Shown here: positions 10,386 to 26,700 of the stretch, piece by piece
Layout of the letters: each line of letters starts with the position of its first letter
Numbering within the stretch: the first letter of the stretch is position 1
Assembly: GCF_042242105.1 (NCBI RefSeq)
Contig: NC_092018.1
Span: 28,142,167 to 28,206,166 of the forward strand
From: Pempheris klunzingeri
Taxonomy: Eukaryota > Chordata > Actinopteri > Acropomatiformes > Pempheridae
Reading direction: 5' to 3'
DNA length: 64,000 nt
Notes under the pieces: generated by a model
Databases searched by the model: none
Told to the model about the DNA's origin: nothing
Seen by the model: only the letters and a program-made list of their open reading frames with translations
Translations under genes and position numbers: made by a program

Positions 10386-12907
10386 TTTCACCAATACCAG
10401 TACTTGTGTCTTTGGGTTTTCTACCCTTACTCAGATCTTGTCTTGTGACCTTTTTGCAGTCAGTGCTTTGACATGTTGATAAGAACAAATAAATTAATCT
10501 TCATGTCTACGCAACATTTATCCTTATATCCCACCCCATGTGCTTGGCTCTGTGCTGATAGAGATCGGTAGAATTCCTCAGCCCGTGGAAACAGAGCCAA
10601 ATCGCCTCCAGTCTTATCAATAAGGTCTCACAAATAATGGGGTATAACATGTCTAATCATGCCCCACTAAAGTGGCCACTTGCGTGTCCAATACACACCA
10701 AGTCTCGCTCCTCCATCTCTTCCCCCCTGTGATAACTGTAAATTGTTACCACGTCTGCTCAAGAATCACCATTTGAAATCAGCTTGTCTCAGTAATCCGT
10801 CTAACCTGGAAGTGGCCTCTCACTGTAATTGTCCAGAGCTGGAGAAAAATACAGCATTTACATGAGATCAGTGTTTTCATGGTAATCTTGTTATCTTGTG
10901 GGACGTTTCAAGAGGTGATTAGGAAATCAGGGCTTTCAGATGGACCCCCCCCTCCAGCACAGCCTCCCTGTCATTGTTATTCACTGTTGTTCAGGGTCGT
11001 GTCCACTCCACCCGTTACACCACTAACTGCATCTGACTGGGCGGCTGACAGGATTTTAGTCAGCTGTGCAAATATATAAGAGGATATACTGTGCTGGGCT
11101 GTAACTTTTAACACATGGAGCACATGTGTGGACGTAGATGTCCAATCTATGACCAACAGCACTTCTAAAATTGTACCTTCTATTGATGGATATTTGAAGG
11201 AAACACCACAGTGAATAGCAATGAGCCCTGCTGCTGGTGGATATCGTTAGGCGAGAGATGCTGCTTCCGAGGACAGCGTGGCTTGGCCAGACCTGAATGT
11301 GCTGGGCTCTCGTCCCCTCCGGATATGGTTGCTCAGGGCCCATCGTCCCTTAGACACAAAGCTCCTCTTCACATCCTCATCTATCCCGTCCATTGTGAAG
11401 GGCCTGCCTCGAGGCACACAGCTCCCGTGCCTGCTTCAACGCTAAATGCATCTCCTGTCACTGGCTGCTCCCGGTGCCAGTTCAGCTGCTGGAAGCGTTC
11501 AGGTGCTCAGGTCTCCACGAGTAAATATCAGAGGGTTCGGATCACCTTTCGAGCACAAGTTACACCTATACTACAGGGGGTGTCACCACCACAAAAACAG
11601 GAAGCAAGCACTCTTTAAAATTAAAGATGGTGGGCTGTCAATGTGGATTTTAACCTTTTTGACCACATTAGCAGCTGGAAAATGGCATCATGTGACATTT
11701 TGGCAGGAAGGATAAAAACACATCTGAGGGTTTAGTCTGTGTGTATCAGTACAGTATTAATTCACTAATTCCCTCAAAACCTTGTAGAATCAGCATCATG
11801 TTTACAAAATATTCAACTAAAAAGTCATTAGGAAGCTGCAATAAAGTAAAAGTGAGGTGAAATGATTTTGCGTTCATTCTAGTGACACATCTTTTTCCCT
11901 GATCCTGATCAGTCCTCTGCTGTGTGACCACTGGGGAGCAGCAGCACCCTGCAGAGCGGAGGGGAGAAGGACGAGCTTTGACCTCCACTTGGTTTCTAAC
12001 TTCAAAATGGTGACCTCAGCTTCTCAGCAACGTCCCGTCACAACTGTGATATCATATCATACAGTTTATCTCAATGACAAAAAAGCATCCGCCACTCTCT
12101 CACAATCTGCCACTCATTCATGGTCACACTTATTGATCTGCTGTTTGAGTTGTCATAGACTCATGAGTGCTGCACAGGACAAATTACTGTAATTACTGTA
12201 GCTACAACTATAAAACTTATGGAACTATAGAACTTACTCTTCAAAGAAGGTGCTGAAGGTTTTTTTTTCCTCCACATGACATTCTTGTGAGCCCACGTCA
12301 ATGATCTGCTGCCATCTGCTGGTCAGATTGTAAAGCTGTTGTCAATGGTAGAGCGTCACAAGCCTCACAGCCTGCAGCTTCAGCACTAAAGTTTTCATCT
12401 GATACCTTCTTAATGTCATCATTATTGCAGACCTGTTGGCTCCTCGGGTATATGGCAACAAGTTTTTGTTAAATTCATGGCAACTGTTTTCATTTTGAGT
12501 GTAAACATGCCAGTTTTACCTCCTTTTGTGCATCAATCCAAATTGATAATTTAAACAGAACATAGTCTGAGTTACATTGTGACAGTGTGAAAGGGTCATA
12601 TAGGCCCATATACAGGACACCTTGTCACTCCTGCTGTCAGAAACATCTACAGCAGCCTTCCACCTGTGAAACGGACACTTTTTAAAGCTAAACTGATTTT
12701 GTAATGCAAGTAAATGATTTGATCAGTCTGCGTTACAGAGCCCAGGTTGTACATGAAGCTGCTTTCTGCTGTCTTTGTTGAAGCCAGACCCCCGACGGAA
12801 CTCAGTCCCCCCAGCTGAAATGTGAGAGATGCTGAATAATGACACAAAAGTGCACTGATAGCATTAAAGTGAATGGGAGATCTGTTTTTCAAACTCATAC
12901 AAGATGC

Positions 12908-12913
12908 TTTATT
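12908..12913 (-). terminator. Polyadenylation signal for the minus-strand coiled-coil ORF
   Basis: AATAAA reads on the minus strand about 107 bp beyond the stop codon at 13020. It supports the ORF being the last exon of a transcribed gene. Confidence 0.4.
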
Positions 12914-13019
12914 ATTATTTTTTACCATTATAATTACAATCTTCAAACTTACTCTATACAAAAAGCTACTAACATGGCTGAAAGTGAGGTAACATCTAAA
13001 GGTAACAAGCAATAACAGG

Positions 13020-14012
13020 TCAGTTCCCTGTTTTAGCTTTTGTGTGGACATGCTTTTTGCGCAGATGAAGCAGGGGACAAGCGGGGGGGAGCAGCTTGTG
13101 GCTCTGGCACGAGTTGCTCCCCGCCAGGGAGAGCATGGGATCCCTCAGTAGGCGTCGAGAGCTTTCAGCCTTGGAGGAGCTCAGCGTCTCTGATTTGGCA
13201 CGTGGGCCAACGATGACGGGGGCACACGTCTTCGGGATGATGGTGGTCATGGTGCGAGTCAGGACCCTTCCTCTTCTGGAGGCCAGTGAGGGAGCTGCAG
13301 AAGGCTTCTGTCTCTTGTCTGGACCTTGCTGCTCTTTGGGATGAGCCTGTTGTAGATTGTGGGACTTCCAGCTCTGCATCTTACACTCCAAGTCTTTCAG
13401 AGCCTGGTCGGTGTAGGCCCGCATCTCTGTACGCACCTGAGAAATCTGCACTTCAAACTCATCCCTTAAGGCCTTTTCACAAGTTTCAAGCTTTTTTTCT
13501 AAAATTGCACTCAACTCCTCCTGCTTTTGATCCATCTCATCTGTTCTCTCTGCTGTTTTCTTCTCCTCACTGCTGACATCCGTCCCCTCAGGTTCACCTT
13601 TCGCCTTTGCAATCTCTGTTTCTCTGTCTTTCACTCTTTGCACTAGCTCCAGTATGCTGCACTGCGGGGCTTTCGTACCCACTTGTGATATGATCCGGTT
13701 ACGTACCTGCTGGAAAACAGACTGCACCTTTGCCTGTGTGTCATTTTCCGTAGCACCTTCTCCATCCAGACTGACAGCGGAGGAGATCCGCTCCTCTGCC
13801 TGTTGTTGCTCCTGCTGTTCTCCGTTCACCAGTATTAGTGGATTTGTTTCAGGTGGCGATTTGCTCATTTTCAGTCCTCGTCTTGGCAGCTGTTGTCCTC
13901 CTTTGAACTGAGCTACTACGATTATGTGAGGAGCGCTGGCGTGAGACGGACCTAACTGACTGAGGAGCTCGTCCATAGAGAGGCTGGATATCAGGGGATT
14001 TGGTCCTACGGT
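13020..14012 (-). CDS. Uncharacterised coiled-coil protein (last or only coding exon)
   Basis: A 318-codon frame starts at the ATG at 13976. The frame stays open further upstream to an acceptor-like TTACACCAG at about 14013, so this may be the final exon of a longer gene. I do not recognise the family. A charged, Glu/Lys/Gln-rich central region (about residues 60-215) has heptad-like spacing, including a stretch around KVQSVFQQVRNRII and another around LEKKLETCEKALRDEFEVQI, and predicts a coiled coil. The C-terminal third is basic and Ser/Arg-rich (SRRLLRDPMLSLAG, LRKKHVHTKAK), as in microtubule- or chromatin-binding proteins; that function is only a guess. No membrane segment or signal peptide is seen. 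A polyadenylation hexamer lies about 107 bp downstream. The gene is tail-to-tail with aplnr and head-to-head with hpd. An overlapping frame at 13849-14046 could instead be read, but it is shorter and Ser/Arg-biased. Confidence 0.55.
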   Translation of the reverse strand, partial: TVGPNPLISSLSMDELLSQLGPSHASAPHIIVVAQFKGGQQLPRRGLKMSKSPPETNPLILVNGEQQEQQQAEERISSAVSLDGEGATENDTQAKVQSVFQQVRNRIISQVGTKAPQCSILELVQRVKDRETEIAKAKGEPEGTDVSSEEKKTAERTDEMDQKQEELSAILEKKLETCEKALRDEFEVQISQVRTEMRAYTDQALKDLECKMQSWKSHNLQQAHPKEQQGPDKRQKPSAAPSLASRRGRVLTRTMTTIIPKTCAPVIVGPRAKSETLSSSKAESSRRLLRDPMLSLAGSNSCQSHKLLPPACPLLHLRKKHVHTKAKTGN

Positions 14013-14639
14013 CTGGTGTAATACACCCAGATGTATGAGATGACATTTAAAAACATTGTAGTGACACTACAGTAATGCAAGTTAGACCAGTTAACATTTC
14101 AAATCTATCAACAACCAGCAACCTTCTTCAAGTAGAGTACAGTAATAGTGCGCAGCGTCCAGTGGCACATCAGCCACAACACCTCTGAATTATCTCTGGA
14201 GCTGTAGTTTGTACATAATACAGCTTAAAGCCACTTGAGGCAAATACTGATTTTTGATTTTGGTTGATATAAATAAAACTTGACACGTAAAGCAGCCGAT
14301 ATTATTTAACCCCACGTGTTGTGTTCCTCTGTTTGTATGTGTGTTGTTGCCTCCCATGACAACAGTGAACCTCTTGGTGACTGCACGAAAAACAAAGATC
14401 TTCAGGGACGGCTGCAGCGGGAGCACCGAGGGGCGGGCTTCGAGCTCTCATTAGGGCTTTGTGAGCTGTTAGCGGAATGTAGAGCTGCAGCACACAACCA
14501 ACACATCTGTGTGACTGAGCTGATACAGCTCATCAACATGTTTTCTATGGAGGACTTGTTACTTAGGAGCTCTTCATTAATGATTCAGTAATCATTAATA
14601 ATCATTAACAATTAAAGTCATTAATTGGGTCTCACTCAT

Positions 14640-15030
14640 TCCTGTTTCATTTTTATTATTTAAAAATGTTTAGTTTTAGCTCAGTTTTTAATAGTTTCAG
14701 GTTTGTTTTATTACAAGATGGGGATTATTCATCAGGGGACGATTAAAGAGGTACAGAGTTGGTGTTTCAGTACAAACACAACACTTTGTAAGAGCAGTTG
14801 ACTCCCAGTCATGTAGACGACATCCATGTTCACCAGAGTCTCCTCATGCTGGTTGTGTTGACGAGTTTGAGCAAATTGGAAATTATTTTTTATTCTATTT
14901 TAGTTAGTTTTGTAGTTTTTTTTTTTCTCCAGTCTTGATTTTATTTTCATTTCAGCCAAATAAAATGTTTCTCCACTCCAAGTTTTAGTTATTAGTTTAG
15001 TTTTTGTCAACTATAATAATCTTGGTATAC
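14640..15030. repeat. TTTTAGTTTTAG-type teleost repeat remnant
   Basis: The stretch has repeated TTTAGTTTTAG / TTTTAGTTAG phrases and ends in TTTTTGTCAACTATAATAA, the layout of a common fish interspersed repeat. The copy is diverged and its ends are uncertain. Confidence 0.4.
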
Positions 15031-15475
15031 AGTAGTAAATACTGACATTATCATTGATACTATGGGTTATTATGATGCATTATTACTACACAACAGCAAA
15101 CAACAGCACATAAACAGGCGAATTCATGAACTAACTAAGTTAATCTGTAGTATGAATAATACATCTCTACTACACATATTACATGTTAGAAACATATAAT
15201 AATGTTGTCATAACACCTAAGACAGGAGCTGTATCATAGTATTACAAATAGTATTACAACAATATCATACAACAGCCTGCATCCTTGTCCCCCAGAGGAG
15301 TCTGGAATGATATGAAATAATCACAAATAAAAAATAGTATATGTGGGGGAGGACCGATGGGATGGGGGCATTAAAAGGCTGACGAGGGTTCACTGAGGCC
15401 GGCCCCAGTGAGCCAATCAGAGTCCTGCATGAGTGAGCCTCCTCTCGCCACTAAACACTAACATATGGACCCTTT

Positions 15476-15504
15476 CTTCTTCTTCTTCTTCTTCTTCTTC
15501 TTCT
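15476..15504. repeat. (TTC)n microsatellite
   Basis: About nine TTC units. Confidence 0.9.
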
Positions 15505-15964
15505 AGGACTTCTGTAATTCTAAACCTAGGTGAACAAGCAGTTTTTCTATAGCCCTTTGCAGGAAAAAAAAGTTTGGATTTATTTCTAAGTAACTCAGAT
15601 TATTTATGATGTATCATTAAGCAGGGTGGGCAATCAGATTTTTTTTTGTTTGTTTGTTTCCAAAGTAAAGTTTACCTACTCATACTTCACCTACCCTACT
15701 CATATGTTGTAAGCATCGTAGTCAGTAGCATCAAACTGAAATAAATTCAATTAATTGATGGTGAGGCCTGTGTACATGTTTTCCCAAGTAATCATTGTAT
15801 AACAGCAAAAGTGCACCGAGCATCAGTACTCTCCCTCCTCCTCTGTTATACCTCCTCCTCCTAAACCTCCTCCTTACCAATGGGTGTGGATTCAGGAAAC
15901 TTTTAAATTCTGAAATTCATTGTAGATTTCATTCTGGCAATCAGGTCCCATCACCTGGAGCAAG

Positions 15965-19892
<3,928 letters not shown>

Positions 19893-19929
19893 TTACAGCG
19901 TTATAGTTGCTGTAGTTCTGGAAAGTTAC

Positions 19930-19935
19930 AATAAA
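19930..19935 (+). terminator. Polyadenylation signal of hpd
   Basis: AATAAA lies 38 bp after the hpd stop. The inferred setd1b signal on the opposite strand is only about 140 bp away. Confidence 0.65.
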
Positions 19936-20070
19936 TATTAAATTACTATGAAAAGACACTGTTGAGGGTCCTGTTTACTTGTGTCATACTCCTGACATGC
20001 AACATTAATGCTCCGATATTGTGAGTTACTAAATAAGAAAGCACAAGTATCCTTATTAAAGCTCTTATTC

Positions 20071-20076
20071 TTTATT
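20071..20076 (-). terminator. Polyadenylation signal of setd1b
   Basis: AATAAA reads on the minus strand about 710 bp after the setd1b stop. It is the first good hexamer before the convergent hpd 3' end. Confidence 0.4.
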
Positions 20077-20785
20077 ATTTTTTTTGCATGTTTTATTACA
20101 ATGTTACACGACTACGTGTTAAAAAGTACGTCATTATATCTCCTGATGCTCACAAAAGATCATATTACGAGTTTGTATCTGTTATCAGTAAGAGTACGTC
20201 ACAACTCAGCATTTATAATTCACTGCTTTCTTTTTATAAAAATGTTTAGAAAACCAATATTATTAACAGACGCTTGACTCAAGCAAAACACTGTTGAAGC
20301 TCACGTGAATGAAAACATTTAACTGTACACTTTTGTTCATCGTTGGGATAAAAAGGTCAACAGGCATGTCAGTGTAACAGGGAGCGTTCACACGTTTGGA
20401 GCCCCCACTGTTTTCCCTCCATGTGGTAATAGATTCTATTGTGTGAAACAGTAGTTGTCATGTACACAAGCATGTATCCATACAGCTTTTTGGGAGGATT
20501 TACCAGAAAATGAGGGTTTTAACAGCAGTTATCAGAGCTTTCGGGTGGTGCATTGTCATTCTGTGCCAGACCTCCATTGAAAGTTGATTAAATCGTTATT
20601 CAGTGAGAAGCACCGCCATCCGTCTGTGCTGCTTTTATGGCCTCCAGACACTTATTGGCTGTCAGGTCCTGAATAGTATTAAAATAGTATTCTTTTTTTT
20701 GACACATCTTCAGGGTCTGTGTTTAAATTGTACAGTACCTCGGGCAACTTTGGCTCTTGACATAATCAGGACACTTCATTAGAGA

Positions 20786-23700
20786 TTAGTTCAAGGAGCC
20801 GCGGCAGCTATCTGCTCCGCACAAACAAGGAATCTTTGTCTCCTCAATGGGAAACTTGTAGTCGTATGTGATCTCTTCATTGACGCTTATCGGCTGCCGG
20901 GAGTATATCACTATCTTCTTCTGAGACTCCACAGTGATGATCTTTGCATAGCAGTTAGGCTGCAGGAGGAAAAAAACCAGAATGCACAGACTTTGTATGA
21001 GAATGTAAAGTTACGTTGGATTAAGGATCGTATTAAACAAATCTTATTCTCTAAGCACAGCACTGCCAGCTCTTACTCACATTGCAGCTGTGGTTAATAA
21101 ACCTGGCTAAGTTCCCACATTTAGTGGCATCAATGATGGTGTCCTGATCAACTCGGAACAAGTAGCTGCTTCCAATGCCTTCCTCCTCGTATCTCTGCTC
21201 CCTCATGTCAGCGATGACCTGAGGAGAAAGAAAACAGACGTGCCTGTTCATGAGCGTGTTGTTTATCTCCCTGCTCACACTCACGGAAAGCACCCAGAAC
21301 AACCGGGGGGTCCCAGGGGGCCTCCGGGCCAAGTTCAGGGGAAACAATCAGAGATAAAAGCAGCATCTGTGATATTTGTTGGGAGGGGTGGGTGCATCAT
21401 GTATCTGTCTCCAAGCTTTGGCATTTATTTGTGTTCGTCTTACCTGTCTGATGATTTGGCCCACATACTCAATCACCATCTCATCCGCTGCTATAGGCTC
21501 CATCGCAAACAGGCCCCACTCGTGGATGTGACTCTGGCTGAAACGAATCCTTTTCTTTCGGAACTGATAGAAGAAGAAGTTAACACACATGCTGACATAA
21601 CAGGTCAGTCAAATTACTGAGACCATAGCAAAGGCCGTGCATCCGGACAGACACATTGCTGCTGAGTTTTTTTTTTAAATGTCTGGAATGTGTCTTTTTC
21701 AGTGGTTGGTGTGGCAGTGGCAGTTGCACCAGCATTTATCTCCCTCTAAAACCCAAACTTTCTGAATGTCTAGACTACACCCAGAATGGCAGAAAAAAGT
21801 GTGCATATATTTTTGTGATTTGGGTAACCTTTACACAAAAAGGTAATGGTATTCATATAATATTGTGTTCACAAATAGCAGAATATGTGGTTTAGGAATG
21901 CTAGCAGGCTACAGCAACTTCACATCAAGCGTCTGTCAAGTTGAGGACAGGGTTTTTACAGATGAATGTACCGTACTTACTTTCAGCTGGTTGAACTTGA
22001 CGAGGTCACTGTCACAGTTGAAAGAGGAGAGCAGGCGACGCTGTTCAGACCTGAAGTCAGATCCAGCACGCAGTGAGGTCGTTTGCTGGGCTGGGATGCA
22101 CATTCCCTGCCGAAACATATGCTGACATTAAAACACCGAGTGGAATAAACTTGGAACTGAGATCATCGCGATTTCCTCCGTTTCATACCTGAGTGCTTGT
22201 GGATGGCATCTCGGCGGGCAGCTTTGTGTTGCTGAGGTATTTCAGTTTATCTTTCCTGCTGATTCTGTAGAAACCTTCACTGCGAGCAGAGCCGGTCATG
22301 TGACGTGGCAGCCGGGATGTGAGTTCCTCGCTCTGCTCTGTGACGACTTTAGTCAGTGAGCAGAAGTTAAGGAAGTTAGGCACACAGTATGATGTACAGC
22401 ACTGTGTATTAATCAAATACGGCTTCAAATAAAATGCATCTCAATTCCTGTATAGATTCACAATTGAATAGCAAACTGCAAGGAATTCCACCACTACGAT
22501 TGTAAACTCACTGTGATCTAATTTAATGAACCTCTGTTCAAAAGGATATGAGGGTGAGGTATCCACTGGGTGTCGCTGACCCACCCAAAGCCATTGTCCT
22601 GCTCTTGCAGCCTGTCATATGTGCACCTTAGCAGCCTCGCATCTTCTTCATCCAGGCCTTCCTTCCAAAACCTATGAAGTATCCTCCTCTCCCCGCAGGG
22701 CGGACGCCACCTGTGAGGACTACTGTGAGAGGAGATAGAGCGAGAGATTCTTTTGAGCCGCTGATGGAGTCTCCATCTCCTCTTTAGCCTCGTCAGCTGT
22801 TTTCTCCTCCATAAGGATTTCTCTGTGTCTCCTCTGTTCTCCTCATCCAGAAGGCCGGGCATATTCTCCAGTCCCTGCAGGGGCTTCATTCTCACACATG
22901 GACTGATCGGCACGCCCCTCCCATCAGCAGAGTCGGATGAGGATTCAGAGAGGCTGCATGGAGAGGATGCTGAGAAGGGAGAACCTCTGAGAGGATCACA
23001 TAAAAGTGGCTGTGAGGTCGCCACCATTTGTGTTTTCCTCCTGTAGATTATAGTTCTCCGGGGAAGGATGATGTCTCTCCCAGGGGTCTTCGGGGCTGTG
23101 ACGTATGGATTGCTAGCCAGACATGGCACAGAAGGTGGGCTGCTAAGAGTCCGGCACATCACTATGCTACCTTCTGACACAGTCGTCTCTCTGCCCGGTG
23201 TTGGCGGTGCTCTCCCTGAGCTATACTGAGTCCAACCACTTCTATCCTCTCTACCTGGAGTTTTGGGAATGTCCTGGTACGATGGGTATGAGGCTGGGGG
23301 GCCGGAGGGAGCAAGGCAGAGCTCACTGATTGTTGGAGAGAAGGAGGTGACTTCACTGGCAGAATCCTCACTTTCCAGATCAGCCACTATCCCCTTGCCT
23401 GGTGTTTGCGGTCGCTCCACCTCCTCCACTGTTGGAGATGTTGGTTTGCTTCTTATCACAAGGTCGGTGTCGCTGTCCACCAAGGAGCCCGTAGGCGTGA
23501 GAGGCCTCAGGTTTTCTGTGTTCTCCAGTGGCCCCACCATCCACTCAGGTCTTTCCATCTCTATGTCAAGGTGTGGCTCCACTGCTACACAGACAAACAA
23601 GAAGATATTACAAAGGCACATTTTCACCCTTTCATCAACACTTTTCTTCCACTGCTTCCAATTTTTTCCTCTGGCATCACCAGCAGTTCCATGTTTTCAC

Positions 23701-26700
23701 TCATGCAGTGTAATATCTTAGCATCTACTTGATGGATTGGCACAAAGTTTTGTGCAGATGTTCACGGTTCCCAGAAAACTACTACCTACTGTCTTTTGTG
23801 ACTCACTTTACCTTTACTGAAATACCTCAATAACTATCAGAGGGATTGATCAGAATGTGTTAATGCATTGTACCCATAACAAATAATATCTTTAAATGCT
23901 TTAATTGTTTTTATCCCCATTAGAGGCCAGAATATTAATGAACTATCTGGCTTCTCAAAAAAAAAAACCTTTTTGAATGCCAAATTAAACATAATGAACA
24001 TTATTTGAACTGCTCTACTGCAGTAAAATCTTTCCATCTACTGCTATACAGCATGCTAAACATATAACCTGGAAGTCCAATAGGTGACGGGGGCCGTAGA
24101 TGGTCCTGGGGTTCGCTGGTTTGGAGCTCCATCACGGCATCCAACTCACAGTCGTCTTGTTGACAGGATGTGCACTGCTCCTCCTCGTCTTCCTCCCCAT
24201 GCAGTGGAGCCGACCAGTCCTGCAGGCTCAGCTCTAGCTGAGCACCAGGGGTTAGAGGGGCTGGTGGGGTGACGGGGGGCTCAAGCTCCATCGACTCTTC
24301 ATCTGACGATATGACTATACACTCGCCGTCATCCTCCAGGTCTCCATCTTCAGGACTGAGGTCAGAGTAGGACAACTCCTCGAGGCTCAAGGAATCGGAG
24401 GATTCGAAGTCTGATGAGTACTCACTTTCCTCTGAGGAGCTGCTCTCTAAAAAACAAAAACACAAAAACATTGGCTCATAATAATGTGATTGTTCTTTAG
24501 TGTTCAGTGTTACAACTGTACAACCTTTTAACGCACCGCTATTTGAGCAGCCTGCTCCACGACTAGTTTGTAAGCCGACAGCTTCATCCTCCTCTGGGTG
24601 GTCTGGTAACTCCTTTTCTTCTTCAGCATGATTCGTGTCAGCATCATCACGATCCTCTCTGTCACACTAATTAGAGTACCAGTTACATAATGCATATCTT
24701 TAGAAGTTCACACTGTCAGCATATACATAGTTTATCATATTAATACTTTGTATAGATTCTGTAAAAGCTGCATGATAAATTTGAAAGCAAAGTTTTCCTA
24801 TTCACCGGGACTGGAGGATCGTCATTGTCTTGCACAATGGCCTGGGCTTTGTCTGATATTGTCTCTTCATGTTGAAGTGTGTTATCTTCTTCTTTCCCTT
24901 TATCATCGTCGTCATCATCACTGTCAAGCTCATGCGGTCTTGCATGTCTGCGTTTGGCTCTCTCAGATGCAGGTCTTAATGTGTCACCCCCCTGTGGTTT
25001 CACGCCTAAAGCCACATGGAAAGAGAGAGTTGACAAAGCTACAGTCTAGATAGAACAGACAGTTATCACCTGCTAAATGAGGGTTAGCTGCATTAAAAGC
25101 ACTGACCAGCACTTTCATGAGCAGAGCATGACTTATTTTCCACCTCCTCTGATGCAGCGGGATCATGTGCTCTTTTCCTTTTTACCTGAATAACAAAAGG
25201 TTATTTTTTACGTTAAGTTATGGGTCAAACGCCGGCGTGTTTCATATTACAATAAGCAGAATGGTTTACCTTGAAGGACGGCAGTGGGGGCTTTTTGCCC
25301 TGGCCACTGAGTGAGTGACTGGGGGGGTTTATTTGTTTGGTTCTTTCTTCTGTACTTGCAGTTCCACTTTTTAGAGGAGAGACTTGTATCTTATGGATAA
25401 AAAAAACAACGGCAATGAACATACTGGCTCCAAAAGCATATAGCCATTATAGGGGGCAAAAGGACACAGGATTTATTTTCCTCGTTCATCTGATTTCGCT
25501 GACCATGTTATTATATACTAATAAATAATAAATAAAGAACTTACCTTTGTTTTCTTCTCTTGACAGTCCCACCAGTCCTCAAAAGCCTTAAAAGCGATGC
25601 CTTCAATCATTCTACGAGTTAAGTCCTTCTTAATGATTGACTTCAGTTCATTCATGATGACTTCTAAAACTTTTTCTACGGTGAATTTATGAGCGTTTTC
25701 CCACAAAAGCGGGTAGTCTGGTGGTGGCACAAAGGGGTTAAACCTGGGAAGAGGTGGAGCGGGCCAGGGTGGTGGGGGGAATGGTACAGGAGTCCCCTTA
25801 TCCAAAGGGCCTGCAGGCTGCATGGGTAAGGGGTAGGTGTGCACGGGAGGTGGAACAGAGGATGGCATCATCAGAGGTGGAGGGGGTCTGAGAAAAGTGG
25901 GCGGGGGAGGAATAGAAGGTGGAGGCGGTAGAGGGGGAGGACGAATGGGCATGCCGGTGTGATGGCCCGGTCGTGGGATCCAGCCTGGAGGTGGGATGGG
26001 GATGGTGCCATTTGGCAGGCGAGGTGGGACAGGTGAAAGAGACGGGGGAAAGGGAGGCATGGGGAAAGGGAAAGGAGTGACTGGAGGATGGGAGCATCCA
26101 GAACTAATGGCTGGAGGAGTTTTGGAGGTCAGGTGAGTGGTGCTCTGGAGAGAAGAAAGGGACGGAGGCTGAGGAAGAGAAGAGACGTCTTCTGTGGGTG
26201 TCAAAGCTCTGGACGGTCTAGTTGAGTGCTCTTTATCCTCATCTGCGACATGATGCTCCTGAGTAAGACCACAACAATCTAAATGACTCCTACAGCACAA
26301 ATAGCACTTTTATTGTTATCATGACACTTGCAGAGCTCTAGAGGAATTACCTTTGGGCAGGATAATGACTGGAAGCCTCCTGCATCTTTTTCGCCGTTGT
26401 TTACGTGAGCCCTCCTTTCAAAATGTGTGAAATCAGATGGCGTGGGACACTGGGAGTTTCTCGTAAGAAACAAAACAGCCTGAGCAGTTTCATCCTCTTC
26501 GTTTTCAACGAGCCATGTTGGACTGGCACCGACCGGCTCATTGTGGGAGCGCTGATGGCCGGCTGTGAAGGATTCATAAGGAGTCCGAGTGCAATCAAGT
26601 GAGTCATTTGAGACAAGGGAGTTGCTGGCTAAGCAAGGGGAAGTTGGGCTGACCTGAGGGTGCACATCAGCCTCCAAAGTCGTTCTGTCAAAGTACGAGG

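Larger units (their letters stand above)
6291..12900. other. Gene-free interval between aplnr and the coiled-coil ORF
   Basis: No exon-like open frames are found. The longest frame (7661-8179, plus strand, 172 codons) is of unlike-protein composition, with no family resemblance or splice context. The interval holds (GT)n/(AC)n tracts at 8763-8801, 8901-8925 and 9112-9154, G-rich stretches near 7100-7130, and a degenerate teleost repeat at about 10130-10385. Otherwise nothing is seen. Confidence 0.6.
14050..15900. other. Gene-free interval upstream of hpd
   Basis: No supported exon is found. It includes an AT-rich degenerate repeat (about 14640-15030), a (TTC)n tract (15476-15504) and a pyrimidine-rich CTCCTCCTC run at 15829-15875 close to the hpd promoter. 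Upstream exons of the minus-strand coiled-coil gene could lie here but none was identified. Confidence 0.5.

Noticed and set aside
26259-26278. Alternative acceptor for the setd1b proline-rich exon at 26278
   Set aside because: It breaks the reading frame; the acceptor before GAGCATCATG at 26258 keeps phase 0 and has a better pyrimidine tract.
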